Source of the DNA: Gari tellinella
Lineage: Eukaryota; Mollusca; Bivalvia; Cardiida; Psammobiidae
Assembly: GCA_922989275.2 (NCBI GenBank)
Contig: OV277872.1
Span: 28,722,119-28,786,118, forward strand
DNA: 64,000 nt
Direction: 5' to 3'
Numbering within the stretch: position 1 is the first letter of the stretch; each line of letters opens with the position of its first letter. The notes under the pieces are model-generated. The model did no database searches. It worked only from the letters and a program-made list of their open reading frames with translations, and was not told where the DNA came from. Positions 35,501 to 43,301 of this stretch are shown one piece after another. Both the position numbers and the translations under genes were made by a program.

Positions 35501-36006
35501 TTTAAGAAATATTAATGAAAGCCAAACAGTTTGGATCCTGATCAGTGATCAGATACAAATTACCTGGTCAGACATCGTGTTACGTGGCGTTTGATTTGAA
35601 TATGTTTGCATAATAATTATGGTAGTGTTATATAGGGTCTTGGTTACAGTGGAGAAAACGTTATTCTTTCCCAAAAAACGCGTTTACGCTAAAACTAATT
35701 TTTATATTACAAACAGTTTGGAGCCGGATTAGACGCCGGGTAACCCGGCGTCTGATCAGGCTCCAAACTGTTTGCCCCCAATATAAACATAAATTATCAG
35801 AATTGTCCAAAAGTTGTACTTTTCGACATTTTAGTACTTTTGCGTTTGCGTTTCGTTTGCGTTTAAACGGGAAAGAATAACAGATTCTCCATTGTAATAA
35901 TAACTTAATAAGTAATACGATAACTACTCACAGTACTTTGTGCGTATATTCCAGTACAACTGACCAACATCAGCAATGGAACAACCACTGTCAGTTTAAA
36001 TTGCAT
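20533..36006 (-). CDS. Secreted six-cysteine-repeat protein with furin-type site (10 exons, 409 aa)
   Basis: Exons: 35932-36006, 32996-33026, 28658-28763, 27420-27553, 26716-26827, 25509-25668, 24800-24966, 23616-23774, 21791-21989 and 20533-20619. All borders are AG/GT and the phases join to 1230 nt without a stop. Residues 1-23 are a signal peptide (MQFKLTVVVPLLMLVSCTG). Residues 36-115, 116-206 and 207-317 are three repeats with spacing C-x12-14-C-x14-20-C-x8-C-x11-12-C-x22-29-C. Each repeat is encoded by one exon pair, split by a phase-2 intron in the codon just after the third cysteine. Residues 318-379 hold further cysteines and N-glycosylation sites. RQKR (380-383) spans the last splice junction and is followed by a 26-residue tail ending GKADFSE. 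I do not recognise the family; nematode DUF19-type cysteine domains are a loose analogy only. It should be secreted and disulphide-bonded; its function is unknown. Confidence 0.85.
20640..20900. repeat. Decayed family D/Hp2 debris
   Basis: TTAACTCATTACTTATGGC at about 20678 and CAGGTTGAAATTAAAGCAGA at about 20823 are D/Hp2 phrases with no intact palindrome. Confidence 0.4.
21260..21758. mobile_element. 499 bp TIR element in intron 9
   Basis: Ends CAGGGATAACGTGTAATCAG and, inverted, CAGGGATAACGTGCAATCAG. No clean target duplication is visible. hAT-like ends. It stops 32 bp from the 5' splice site of exon 9. Confidence 0.65.
21990..22400. other. No recognisable feature in intron 8
   Basis: AT-rich sequence. 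The open frame at 22152-22376 has no recognisable domain or coding bias. Confidence 0.3.
22398..22590 (+). repeat. Family D MITE, right half
   Basis: Starts inside Hp2 (GGCGCATTCTGCTTTACTTT) and runs through the D right half to AAGGGTTAA. Confidence 0.65.
22867..22932. repeat. Hp1 hairpin without family A, B or C ends
   Basis: GACTCTGATCAGACGCCGC and complement, flanked by CAAATGGTGTA and CAATACTGTTTGC. The context TTTAACCCATTTTGTGCAC upstream hints at another TTAA-type element. Confidence 0.6.
23130..23200. repeat. Decayed Hp3 hairpin (family E piece)
   Basis: AAAGTAAAACAGACAGCTCC and the partly complementary GCGTTACCTTCACCTTGC. Confidence 0.4.
23261..23604. mobile_element. 344 bp MITE 11 bp from a 5' splice site
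   Basis: TIRs CAGTACTGAACCTTAT...ATAAGGTTCAGTACTG are flanked by TA (23259-23260, 23605-23606). Inside are repeated GAATTGCCATC motifs in both orientations. The end lies 11 nt into the intron that follows exon 8 of the secreted-protein gene. Confidence 0.8.
23810..24067. mobile_element. Family H MITE carrying Hp2
   Basis: Ends CTGTAAAAACGGTTTTATTC and, inverted, CTGTAAAACAAGTATTTTTC are flanked by TATA on both sides. A near-perfect Hp2 lies at 23912-23974. It sits 36 bp upstream of exon 8, on the acceptor side. Confidence 0.75.
24090..24240. repeat. Decayed family D debris
   Basis: TTATTCCTCCACTGAAGAAA and GGATATACGGAAAGCAGAAT are D phrases. Confidence 0.4.
24484..24599 (-). repeat. Family A MITE, half with shortened Hp1
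   Basis: CAAACGGTTTGGAGCCAGAT, loop ATGCAT, then the complement and AAACGCGTTTATTAGG to the A end. Confidence 0.6.
24990..25160 (+). repeat. Family D MITE, right half
   Basis: Starts inside Hp2 (GGTGCATTTTGCTTTACTTT) and continues with the D right-half text AAATAAATTTTAAGAGCG. Confidence 0.55.
25313..25490 (+). repeat. Family B MITE, right half
   Basis: From TGTCAAAATGTCCATCATG to GAGAGGGAACACTG/TA. It ends 19 bp from the 5' splice site of exon 6 (exon end 25509). Confidence 0.7.
25685..25918 (+). repeat. Family A MITE
   Basis: Left end CAGGTGGAGAACACGTTCAT, right end AACGTCTTCTCCACTG/TA, Hp1 at 25756-25821. It abuts a B copy. Confidence 0.75.
25924..26106 (+). repeat. Short family B MITE (right half deleted)
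   Basis: TA flanks; left B end, intact Hp1 at 26010-26073, then directly GAGAGGGCCGTTGTAGGGAG and the B terminus. It shows that TIR plus Hp1 alone can form a compact element. Confidence 0.8.
26519..26660. repeat. Imperfect foldback
   Basis: CAATTTCTTTGAATGAATAT and GTGGGTTGTTAACC pair with ATAACAACCCA and TACATAGAAATTG. Confidence 0.55.
27255..27378 (+). repeat. Family E MITE, right half
   Basis: Hp3-like remnant followed by TGTGGTCGTAATAGAGAGGT and TTTACTG. Confidence 0.55.
27575..27790. repeat. Degenerate minisatellite
   Basis: About 33 bp units built on GTTAGTATGGATTACCTCCC, in the intron before exon 4. Confidence 0.5.
27917..28245. mobile_element. Family G hAT-like MITE, copy 2
   Basis: TIRs as in copy 1, with a perfect 8 bp duplication CATTAAAT (27909-27916, 28246-28253). 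The perfect duplication suggests recent insertion. Confidence 0.9.
28470..28630. repeat. Decayed family A debris
   Basis: CTCCCGTTTAAACGAAACCG and GATCCAAACTATTTGCCAAG next to exon 3. Confidence 0.4.
28770..29620. other. AT-rich intron sequence, no clear feature
   Basis: Nothing beyond an inverted pair of GACTTGTAAGTCATTAA / TTGACAAGTCAATAAATC near 29470 and 29590. Confidence 0.35.
29636..29704 (-). repeat. tRNA-like sequence, Ala(AGC)-type anticodon loop
   Basis: The B box GTTCGAGAC and an A-box-like TAGCGCAGTTAG fit pol III promoters. The anticodon arm TTGA-TTAGCAA-TCAA presents AGC. The acceptor stem does not pair; a T-run lies downstream. Probably a SINE head or tRNA pseudogene. Confidence 0.6.
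29861..30229 (+). repeat. Family B MITE, full length
   Basis: TA flanks; ends CAGTGATCACTCTGTACAAC and AGGAAGGTAGTACTG; Hp1 at 29966-30034. Confidence 0.75.
30319..30397. repeat. Hp1-variant hairpin
   Basis: GCAAACAGTGTAGACC pairs with GGTCTGCACTGTTTGC; centre AAAGGATCCCTCTGATC. Confidence 0.55.
30535..30776 (-). repeat. Family A MITE, reversed
   Basis: TA flanks; ends CAGTGGAGCAGACGTTATTC and AGCATCTTCTCCACTG; decayed Hp1 at 30648-30714. Confidence 0.8.
30953..31170 (+). repeat. Family A MITE, right end lost
   Basis: Left end CAGTGGAGAAAACGTTATTC after TA; Hp1 at 31015-31081; breaks off after GGGAAATAATA. Confidence 0.75.
31171..31779. other. No clear feature
   Basis: AT-rich intron 1 sequence without supported repeats or exons. 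Confidence 0.3.
31780..31924. repeat. 145 bp palindrome
   Basis: Arms of about 70 bp (GTGTGTTCAGTCGTGAATTT and complement) around GCTCGCCAAGGCTCGC. Confidence 0.8.
31929..32066. repeat. 138 bp palindrome adjoining the previous one
   Basis: Arms begin TATACAGTTTCTTCACAGTG. The loop near CCGAGCCGTTAGG is about 30 bp. It lies 4 bp from the preceding palindrome. Confidence 0.8.
32178..32440 (+). other. Coding-like remnant, unrecognised
   Basis: The frame from 32215 reads KLRRQTFPEIMRLLEDPNTD and continues to 32415 with mixed composition. It directly follows the two palindromes and may be part of a decayed element. No family recognised. Confidence 0.25.
32605..32964 (-). repeat. Family B MITE, reversed, full length
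   Basis: TA flanks; a poly-C tract at the left end; Hp1 at 32801-32868; ends GAGAGGGAGCGCTG. It is 32 bp from the 5' splice site of exon 2. Confidence 0.85.
33148..33480. repeat. Tandem unit 1 with GGGGAGAAAATT palindrome
   Basis: Starts TCTCCCATTTTCGCCCATGT. Carries CACGTG, TGACGTCA-like boxes and a terminal palindrome GTTGATGTAGGATAGGAATT with its complement at about 33401-33461. Confidence 0.75.
33481..33893. repeat. Tandem unit 2 with a nested second palindrome
   Basis: A repeat of unit 1. In its terminal palindrome the tip is replaced by an unrelated hairpin, TCAGAAAATTCATACAGGGA and complement (about 33778-33834). Confidence 0.8.
33898..34840. mobile_element. 943 bp TTAA-flanked element
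   Basis: TIRs GGGTGTATCAATGTCATGA and complement, flanked by TTAA (33894-33897, 34841-34844). The AT-rich interior has no transposase. TTAA duplication with G/C-triplet ends fits piggyBac or Kolobok-type elements. Confidence 0.8.
34868..35085 (+). repeat. Decayed family A pieces
   Basis: AAAATGTTTGCATGGAGTCA with a broken hairpin, then GTTTCGTTTGCGTTGTACAG and a further A left part. Confidence 0.5.
35087..35311 (+). repeat. Family A MITE
   Basis: TA flanks; ends CAGTGGAGAAAACGTTAT and AACGTTTGCTCCACTG; Hp1 at 35134-35200 with loop shortened to GGGTACTGG. Confidence 0.8.
35320..35640. repeat. Hp1 fragments, A and C type
   Basis: GGTTGGAGCCCGGCGCCTAA at about 35323 and CAAACAGTTTGGATCCTGAT at about 35524, both decayed. 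Confidence 0.45.
35647..35894 (+). repeat. Family A MITE
   Basis: TA flanks; 248 bp; Hp1 at 35709-35776 with a perfect GCCGGGTAACCCGGC centre. It ends 38 bp from exon 1 of the secreted-protein gene. Confidence 0.85.
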
Positions 36007-36061
36007 CTTTAGTGTAGTCGTCTACATTCGATCAAAGATCAGACGAAATCTGTTTAATCAA

Positions 36062-36080
36062 ATATATATGCTTTAAATAA
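36062..36080 (-). promoter_or_regulatory. TATA-like region upstream of the secreted-protein gene
   Basis: The minus strand reads TTATTTAAAGCATATATATT about 55-75 bp upstream of the start codon. Position is suggestive; AT-rich background makes it weak. Confidence 0.25.
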
Positions 36081-36109
36081 CCACGAGATAAGCACTGTTC
36101 CAATTCGTT

Positions 36110-36440
36110 TGACAAATCAATTTGAAGAAGACGTTATTATTTCCTGTTAAACGCGTCTATGCTAAATCTGTTATTTCCAAACTATTTGCAAAATTGAAAT
36201 AATAGTTTAATCGTTAACCCGTTTATTGGGAATTCGTCTTCATCAAATGCATATGTACTTCGTTGACGCATGTCCATTGTTAACAGTTTAGAGCCTGATC
36301 AGACGCCGAGTCTCGGCGCCCGATCGGGCTCCAAACTGTTTGTCGAACATATTAAAATAAAATACATACATGTATCTAAAATACATTTCATATTAGACAT
36401 TTAATTTGCAATGCGTTTGCCTTGATTTTAGTTTAAACGT
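36110..36440. repeat. Two family A fragments upstream of the secreted-protein gene
   Basis: GAAGACGTTATTATTTCCTG to ATTGGGAATTCGTCTTC, then a shortened Hp1 at 36281-36341 and an A right part. Confidence 0.55.
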
Positions 36441-36670
36441 TTTCCTTACCGTATATAAACCGATGTTTAATATAAAATGAAATATTTTATCGGCGGATGG
36501 ATACATACGTAGGGACTATTTTCAAATAACATTCGAGGGAGGCTAGGTACAGCAAATATGCAATCTATTGTTTAATCCCTATACAAACAAAGCGGCCTGT
36601 ATTCTAAGTCAAAGATATGCACTGATATAGTGGAGAGAACGTTATATACGTTCCATTTAAATACGACAAG

Positions 36671-36740
36671 ACATCGAACCCATAGCAGTGAGGATCTTAG
36701 TGATGTAAGTCACAGTGACTATACATGTACCACTAGGCCA
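36671..36740 (-). repeat. tRNA-like sequence
   Basis: A box TGGCCTAGTGG (36730-36740, consensus) and B box GTTCGATGT (36671-36679, one mismatch). No paired acceptor stem. Confidence 0.5.
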
Positions 36741-36757
36741 CGGAGGGCCACTAGGTA

Positions 36758-36998
36758 CAGTGGAGAAAATGTTATTCTTTTAAACGCAAACGAAACACAA
36801 ATGCATAGCACTAAAACGTAGAAAATGTCAATTTTTAGATATCTCTTACAATTTATTTTGATCTGAGGCGCAAACAATTTGGAGCCTGATAAGACGCCGG
36901 GTTACCCGGCGTCTGGTCTGGCTCCAAACTGTTTGCAGTGGAAATATACGTTTTAGCGTAAACGCGTTTATTGAGATATAATAACACATTTTCCACTG
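36758..36998 (-). repeat. Family A MITE, reversed
   Basis: TA flanks; ends CAGTGGAGAAAATGTTATTC and AACACATTTTCCACTG; Hp1 at 36869-36937. Confidence 0.85.
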
Positions 36999-37174
36999 TA
37001 TTAAGTGACCACTAACATTACCAAAGTGCAATAAATGTTTCGCATGTAGAATGAAAACAATTCAGAAGAAAGCAGTCAATTTTCTTCATTGTACGGGTCC
37101 TTCACATTGATTCACTGAACCAGAGTGCTCCCTTAATATAAGATTGACTGTACATAGAATGTTTCATAAATGTA

Positions 37175-37265
37175 TACATTATTATTATTATTATTATTAT
37201 ACCCGATTTATATAGCGCTCTTTTCACACAGGAGTTGTGCGTTCAAAAGCGCTTCACATGAAATT
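37175..37265 (-). repeat. LINE/SINE 3' tail with ATT microsatellite
   Basis: (ATT)n then ACCCGATTTATATAGCGCTC and CACAGGAGTTGTGCGTTC. The same tail lies in the opposite orientation at about 49970-50042. GCGCTATATAA-type tails are common to L2/CR1-related elements. Confidence 0.6.
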
Positions 37266-37399
37266 ATATAAATGTACCTACAAAGCGAGAAAGACAAATA
37301 ACTACATTCACAATAAAAATGATACAATATTGAGATGCATGGAAATATAGAAATTCTTTCAATATTATTACCAAGATTATAAAATTGTTATAGTAAGTT

Positions 37400-37560
37400 T
37401 GTAAAATCATTTTTAAAGTTTCAGTTTCAGTTTTTATTTTCAGCTCAAACATGCTATGCATGTTTATCGCCATAAACACAATATAAACATAAGCGGTACA
37501 TTTTTCATAGCAGTAAGAAGAGTATAACATTATATACATACAAAAAGATTGAATAAATTA
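37400..37560. repeat. Retroelement-tail-like sequence
   Basis: AGTTTCAGTTTTTATTTTCA followed by CATGCTATGCATG and ATAAACACAATATAAACAT, similar in style to 15135-15210. Confidence 0.4.
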
Positions 37561-38110
37561 TATAAATAAATACATGCAGTTAATCTGATCAATATACACT
37601 AAGTTTGTATCAGTATATAAATGACATATAATTATGTTGTATCATCGTAGTAAACTAAGAGAAAGCGTTTAATACCTGTGGAAAATGTGATGTAGTGGCT
37701 AACCCACTCACACAGTACATTGTGTACATGTAACACCTGTAACAAGGGAGATAACTATCTAGTAGAGCCAAAGGGACATAATAAATAATCTTTGCTATTA
37801 CGAGATCGCTTGTGTACATAATGCACATATACAAGAATGAACATGCGAAAAGGGAGAGAACTGAAAAGGTAGTATCAAGGGACATTATAAATAGTCTTTC
37901 CTATGGATACATGAATCAAGCAATTAGAAAGACGTGTTAACGATTTCGCGATATGCATATAACAAGGGAGAAACTTTGTGGATTTTTTCCAGTGTTCCTT
38001 GTTACAAATGGCAATTTATGATAAGATCAAATTTTGGTGGAGCTTTGAAACAGGTATTTAACGCTTTCACTAGTAATAAAATTAACAAGTATTATTGCAT
38101 TACTACTCAC
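37561..38110. other. No clear feature
   Basis: AT-rich; nothing recognisable. Confidence 0.3.
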
Positions 38111-38113
38111 CGC

Positions 38114-38818
38114 ACAATGCAGGTCAGAAACCACACAGAAAGCTCCTGGCGAGGCTTTCTGCGAAATTTCTGTCCTCACCTGTGCGTTTCTTGTTTTTAG
38201 ACATAAGTGAATATAAAACTGTATTGTGATACAACTCACCGAACAATGCAGGTCAGAAACAACACAGAAAGCTCCTGTCGGAGCTTTCTGCGCAATTTCC
38301 ACCCTAAATTGTGCAGATTTTGGTTTTCTATTTCGACAGTAAGTTGACCAATGCAGGTGAAAACCAACACAGGGAGCTTCTGCATGAACTCTCTGCGTTA
38401 CTTCTATCCTGAATTGCGCCAGTATTTTAATTTAAGATTAACTTTGATAATTACTATTGCAACACTACTTATCGTACAATCCAATGTCAGAAACAACACA
38501 GAACGCTCGGAGCTTTCTGCCTTATTTCTTTCCCGAATTGCGCGATTTCTGTCATAAGATTTAAATAGATAAAACACATGTAGATGATTTAATTTTGAAA
38601 CTTTTAATTATCGTACAATTCAGGTCAGAAACAACACAGAAAGCTCGGAGCTTTCTGTGTTATTTCTATCCCGGATTGGGCGATTTCTGACATAAGATTT
38701 AAGTGGATATAACACATGCAGATAATTAAATAATAAGTTGCACAATGCAGGTCAAAAATAACACAGGGAGCCTGTGCATGGACTCTCTGCGTCATCCCTA
38801 TCCCGAGTTGCGCAATCA
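38114..38818. repeat. Six-unit tandem array of hairpins
   Basis: Units start ACAATGCAGGTCAGAAA near 38114, 38243, 38348, 38477, 38615 and 38742 (about 130 bp apart). Each contains CACAGAAAGCTC...GAGCTTTCTG, the Hp3 core of family E. The array runs up to the 3' end of the LINE. Confidence 0.8.
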
Positions 38819-40210
38819 ATATTTTTTTTAAACAAATACAAATAAATATTTTATTTTACAACTTATATACATTGTTACCTTGTTAAATGTACTATTAAAA
38901 AGGGTTTATATGAAGACTTATAATACATCATTAATTGATTCTCTTTTGACGTTTGCTAAATAAACATATCGAGCCAACTTAATAAGTGTGCCTCTCTGAG
39001 AAGACGTCATAAGAGATTTGAATTTCTGTACAGTAGGCCAAGAACAGTAATAACTGTTTAAACATGTATTCCTAATGTCTCTGTAATATGGACATACTAA
39101 CATAAAATGAAATTCAGATTCAATGGCACCTATATTACATCTAGTACATATTCTATCGATTCTATCGATGTTTCTATATCTTCCTTCTTCAATGGCAAGC
39201 CTATGAGCGGAGCATCTCAGTCTAGTTAAAGCAAATCTGTGTTTATTATTTTTTACGCATTGTAGGTATTTTTCAAATTCAAATGTCGTTTTAATGGCAG
39301 AATAAGTATCTAATTTCGATGAATTTCTAATTTCTGCATACCAGTGCTGGAGATATTGGTCACGTATACGTTCAGCTACATTGTCAATCTGTAATTTTGA
39401 TACAGTATCAACATCAAATAAAAAGTTAAAACCTGTTTCAGAAAGCAGATGCTTTAATTCTAAAGTCCACTGATTAATGTGTTGACCATTTTCATCTCTC
39501 ATGTCATAAACCTTGTAAATTAGTGAATCTGGTGACTGCATTATTCTATACCAATATTTAATCATATCAATCTTTCTCAAAATTTGTAATGGAAATCTTC
39601 CTAGTTCACCGTAAATAGCTGCATTTGGTGTTTGTTGTCTTACACCAAGAATTTGTTTAAAAAATTTCAATTGATTTCTTTCAATATCTGGACCCTTATG
39701 AAACCCCCAAATTGGTGATCCATAGTTTAAAATCGGTAATATCATTGCCTCATACAATTTTAACTTTTCTGAAACGCTTAACTCGATATTTTCAAACAGG
39801 GAATTTAGTGAAAAAAGTGCTTTTCTGGCTTGATTTGCCAGAGTTTTTTGTGCTTTATAAAATTTACCATTAGCAGACATTGTTATTCCTAAATAAGTAA
39901 ATTCTTGAACAACTTTAAGTTTTACTGTATTAAAATGAATATCAAAATTCTCTCTGTAATTATTCCTTTTAAAAACCATCACAACTGTCTTATCCGTGTT
40001 AACATGAATATTCCATTTCGTACAATATTGTGATAGTTTAAATAACAGGTTCTGCAAACCTTCTTTAGTATTATCAATAAGGTTTGACCTGACGGTCATC
40101 ACTTTCCGTCAGCTTTCGTTGGTACAATCGGTGGTACAATCGGGAGTTTCCGGATACTTTATTGATATATACCTTAGCCGATACCAAAAGTCACTGTGTT
40201 GCAATACATG

Positions 40211-40270
40211 TAGCTGAATGGATAGCGTTAATGACTCGTTGTGGAAGGGTCATGGGTTCGATTCTCGGTA
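40211..40270 (+). repeat. tRNA-like pol III module, left
   Basis: A box TAGCTGAATGG (40211-40221) and B box GTTCGATTC (40256-40264) both match consensus, 35 bp apart. Confidence 0.65.
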
Positions 40271-40633
40271 CTGTTTTGTAAACTTCGGCTGTAAATATTT
40301 TTTAAATAGTAAAAAATTAAAAGTTTAGTATGCCTTAAAAGATACTAAAATAAATCAGTCAGCAATTGTTTTGAAAAACGGCCTGCTGCCTGATGCCTTT
40401 TGATGCTTGACGAAATACAAAAGTAACGCATAGTGCTTTCTGGGAGTGTTTTGCATAACGTGGTGTTCTTTGGACCAGTTTTCTAGCCAAGTTTTTCCTA
40501 GGCAAGTAGCACTGTACTCTATTTCATATACATGTACATGCAATTGCATGAATGTCTTGGTTTGCATGCGTCTATCCGTATTTTTAAAAAAAATACATGT
40601 ACATATTCAATAAATAATACAAAACTCTACCGG

Positions 40634-40690
40634 GGATCGAACCCAATACCCTTACCTTGGTAGCGCGGCGACCTTACCACTGAGCCATCA
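40634..40690 (-). repeat. tRNA-like pol III module, right
   Basis: A box TGGCTCAGTGG (40677-40687) and B box GTTCGATCC (40634-40642) on the minus strand both match consensus. The acceptor stem does not pair, so it is not a tRNA gene. Confidence 0.65.
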
Positions 40691-42529
40691 CCGACTGTAT
40701 TTATCTATAACCGATAACACTATTCCAGTTCGAGTCACCGTTGAATTGTCTATTCTCAATACACTGTAGTTGTTTTCGGAAGCTAACGAAAAAGACGGAA
40801 TATGCATGAACCGTCAGGTCAAACCTTATCGACAATATACGAAAATAATACTGTGTCATCAGCAAACAATAGTAAATATAACTGTATTTCGTCAATAGTA
40901 ATGGAATCCATTATGTCGTTTTGTAAGTGGGTATACATGTCGTTAATAAAGAAAATGAAAAGTATCGGGGAGAGTGGTTCCCCTTGTTTGACGCCCATGT
41001 AGCTTTCAAAATTGTCCGACAGTGAACCGTTAGCTCTTACACATAGCTTCACAGACTCGTAGATAGCTTGTAGCATTTTTATGATCTTTGAAGAAATTCC
41101 ACAATTAATCAATTTATACCAAACTCCGTTCCGATAAACCAGATCGAACGCTTTTCTAAAGTCTATGAAAGCACAGTACAATTTCTTTTTCTCATGATTT
41201 ATGATTTTATCTATAATAGATTGTAAAACAAAAACACAGTCAGTGGTACTTTTGTGCTGTCGGAAACCAAATTGAAAGTCACATAATACGCTATTATCCT
41301 CCGCCCACTTACGAAGTCTTATGTCTAATAAAGTAGAAAACAGTTTAGAGAAAATGCTAGTCAGGACTATTGCACGATAATTGTTAACATCATTCAAATT
41401 ACCTTTCTTTGGCACAGGAACAATAATACCCCGTGCCCAACTGTCCGGGTATATACCGTTATCAAACATGTAATTAAATAGTTTACATAGTATCGGAGTT
41501 AACACAGATTTACACTCAATAAAATTTCGGGTATAAGCTGGTCAACACCACCACTTTTACCCGGCTTCAAAGATGCAATAGCCTTATTAACCTCTTCCAA
41601 ACTGAAACTATGATCTAGTTGATCTACATTAATATCAAAGTTATTTTGCATCAGTTCAGATTCAACGTCAACATCTTGAAATACATTGTCACCCGAAAAC
41701 AAATGCTTAAAATGCTCATAAAAATCTGCTTTGGACAACTGATTAACAGTACGTTTCTTTTTAAATTTGCGAATTTCGGCCCAGAATTTTTTCGGGTGCG
41801 AGCTGGCTAAATTATGTAATGTTTCTTTTTGTTTCGTCTTAAACGAGGAATGTGCATGTCGCTTTACTTTACGGTATATACGACGCTTGTTTATAACTAC
41901 CATGCTATTGGCCATTGTTCTACACCTTTTATATATTTTATTGGCTGATTTTAATTCACGCCGAGCCATTTCACATTCGTTATTAAACCAAGGACTTTGG
42001 AATTTACGTTTTTGTTTATTATTGGACGGCCTAATTACCTTGCTTTCGCCGCATATTTCAAAAGCTTTTGCATATAAAAGATCAGAAATTTGGTCTATGC
42101 CTGTATGTATACTTGTTTCGGAAACAATAATATCGTCTACTATTGATGAAATATTGAGTGATATTGAATTAATACTTTCTTGTAATAAATCTGCTCTACT
42201 ACTGTCCCATACCAGCCGTTCATTTACATAGCATTGTGTCTTATCTGGTTGTTTTAATTTCTTAACAATTAAATTCAGCTGTATGGGTACATGTTGAGAA
42301 CAAGTAAACAATTCATGAACAATAAAATTGTCAATACTGTTAAACATATTTCTAGACATTAAGACGTAATCAATTAAACTTCTGCCATTAGATGAAATAT
42401 ATGTATAATTGCCTATTCCTGCATCGTCACCAATTCTTCCATTTACAATTTTTATGTCAGTACTCAAGCATATATCTAATAACTTTTTACCCGAAGTATT
42501 TGTACAAGAATCGAGCGATGAGCGGGAAG

Positions 42530-42760
42530 GTAAAACTACATATTCAAAATTATCATCATCATCATCATAATCAACAACAACAACAAATTCATGATCATCA
42601 TTACCAGCAACGTTATCATATATATCAATATAATCAATATAATCGCTACAACCAATCACCCCGCTAATAGCATCATCATCAACATCATCGTTATCATCAT
42701 CGTTATCATCACCATCATCATCATCATCATCATCATCTATTGTTCTTATGTATCTACTCA
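42530..42760. repeat. Interrupted (ATC)n micro-satellite inside LINE endonuclease
   Basis: Runs of ATCATCATC on the plus strand give Asp-rich coding on the minus strand within the endonuclease domain. Confidence 0.85.
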
Positions 42761-43301
42761 TGTGTGACGGAGAAACCATTATATCAGGTTTGTTCCCACA
42801 TCGTGAATTTAGATCACCCATGATACAAATTTTGCCAATTTCTGAATATTTATGAATATCTCGTTCTAATTTCTCAAAAAATCCTATTTCGTGCATAATA
42901 AAATATACAGAGTTTGAGGGGGGAATGTAGATAAAACACACACACATATCTTCATTCCACCCAAAAACTGATTTACAAAATTTAACCCATATACATCCAT
43001 TGCTATCACAATCTAAAATTTCAATACCATTTTGAAGGAAACTTTTATAAAACAAGCACACACCTCCGTGACCACGCTTACAAGTACTACCGTGCAAACT
43101 CTCACGCCGAGGAACAGACACACACTCATAACCATTTAGTACAAAATCATCACGTTCTGTTTGCCACGTTTCACTAAAGAAAAGTATATCAAAGTTATGT
43201 ACAAAGTTAATAAAGTCATCATCAAGCAGACAGCCTTTTAGACCCTCTACATTCCACGAGAGTATACTTAGGTTATCTAAGTCATACCCTTCTATGCTGG
43301 C

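Larger units (their letters stand above)
40077..40829. mobile_element. 753 bp TIR element inserted in LINE ORF2, with two tRNA-like promoters
   Basis: Perfect 20 bp TIRs ATAAGGTTTGACCTGACGGT, with weaker similarity extending to about 50 bp. It breaks the RT frame just after FADDTVLFSYIVD. Flanks ATTGTCGAT and ATTGAT (minus strand) could be a 9 bp duplication with a 3 bp loss, as in MULE-type elements, if the TIR is taken from AAGG. Two tRNA-like modules point inward. Confidence 0.75.
38918..43301 (-). pseudogene. LINE ORF2: endonuclease-reverse transcriptase
   Basis: The frame opens right after the ORF1 stop (TAG) in the same frame. Endonuclease motifs: SWNVEGLKG, SETW, MGDLNSR, LIDYVL; the usual SDH reads SQH here. 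An Asp-rich run from (GAT)n lies between MGDLNSRCGNKPD and VLPSRSSLD. A one-base frameshift occurs near 41510-41520. RT motifs then follow: FIDFRKAFD, GVKQGEPLSP, LLFADDTVLFS. The coding is cut at about 40829 by the insertion and resumes at about 40076 (NTKEGLQNLLFKLSQYC). The end has HRLAIEEGRYRN and C-x2-C...H-x4-C (CTRCNIG, HFMLVC). The C-terminal signature and layout point to the CR1/L2 group. Confidence 0.85.

Noticed and set aside
38114..38818. CRISPR-like array
   Set aside because: The units are long and diverged, each with an internal palindrome, in an animal genome with a LINE; it is a tandem repeat.
40634..40690. Functional tRNA gene on the minus strand
   Set aside because: A and B boxes fit, but the acceptor stem does not pair and it lies inside a TIR element.
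42392..42667. Plus-strand His/Gln-rich frame
   Set aside because: Antisense reading of the microsatellite in the LINE endonuclease.
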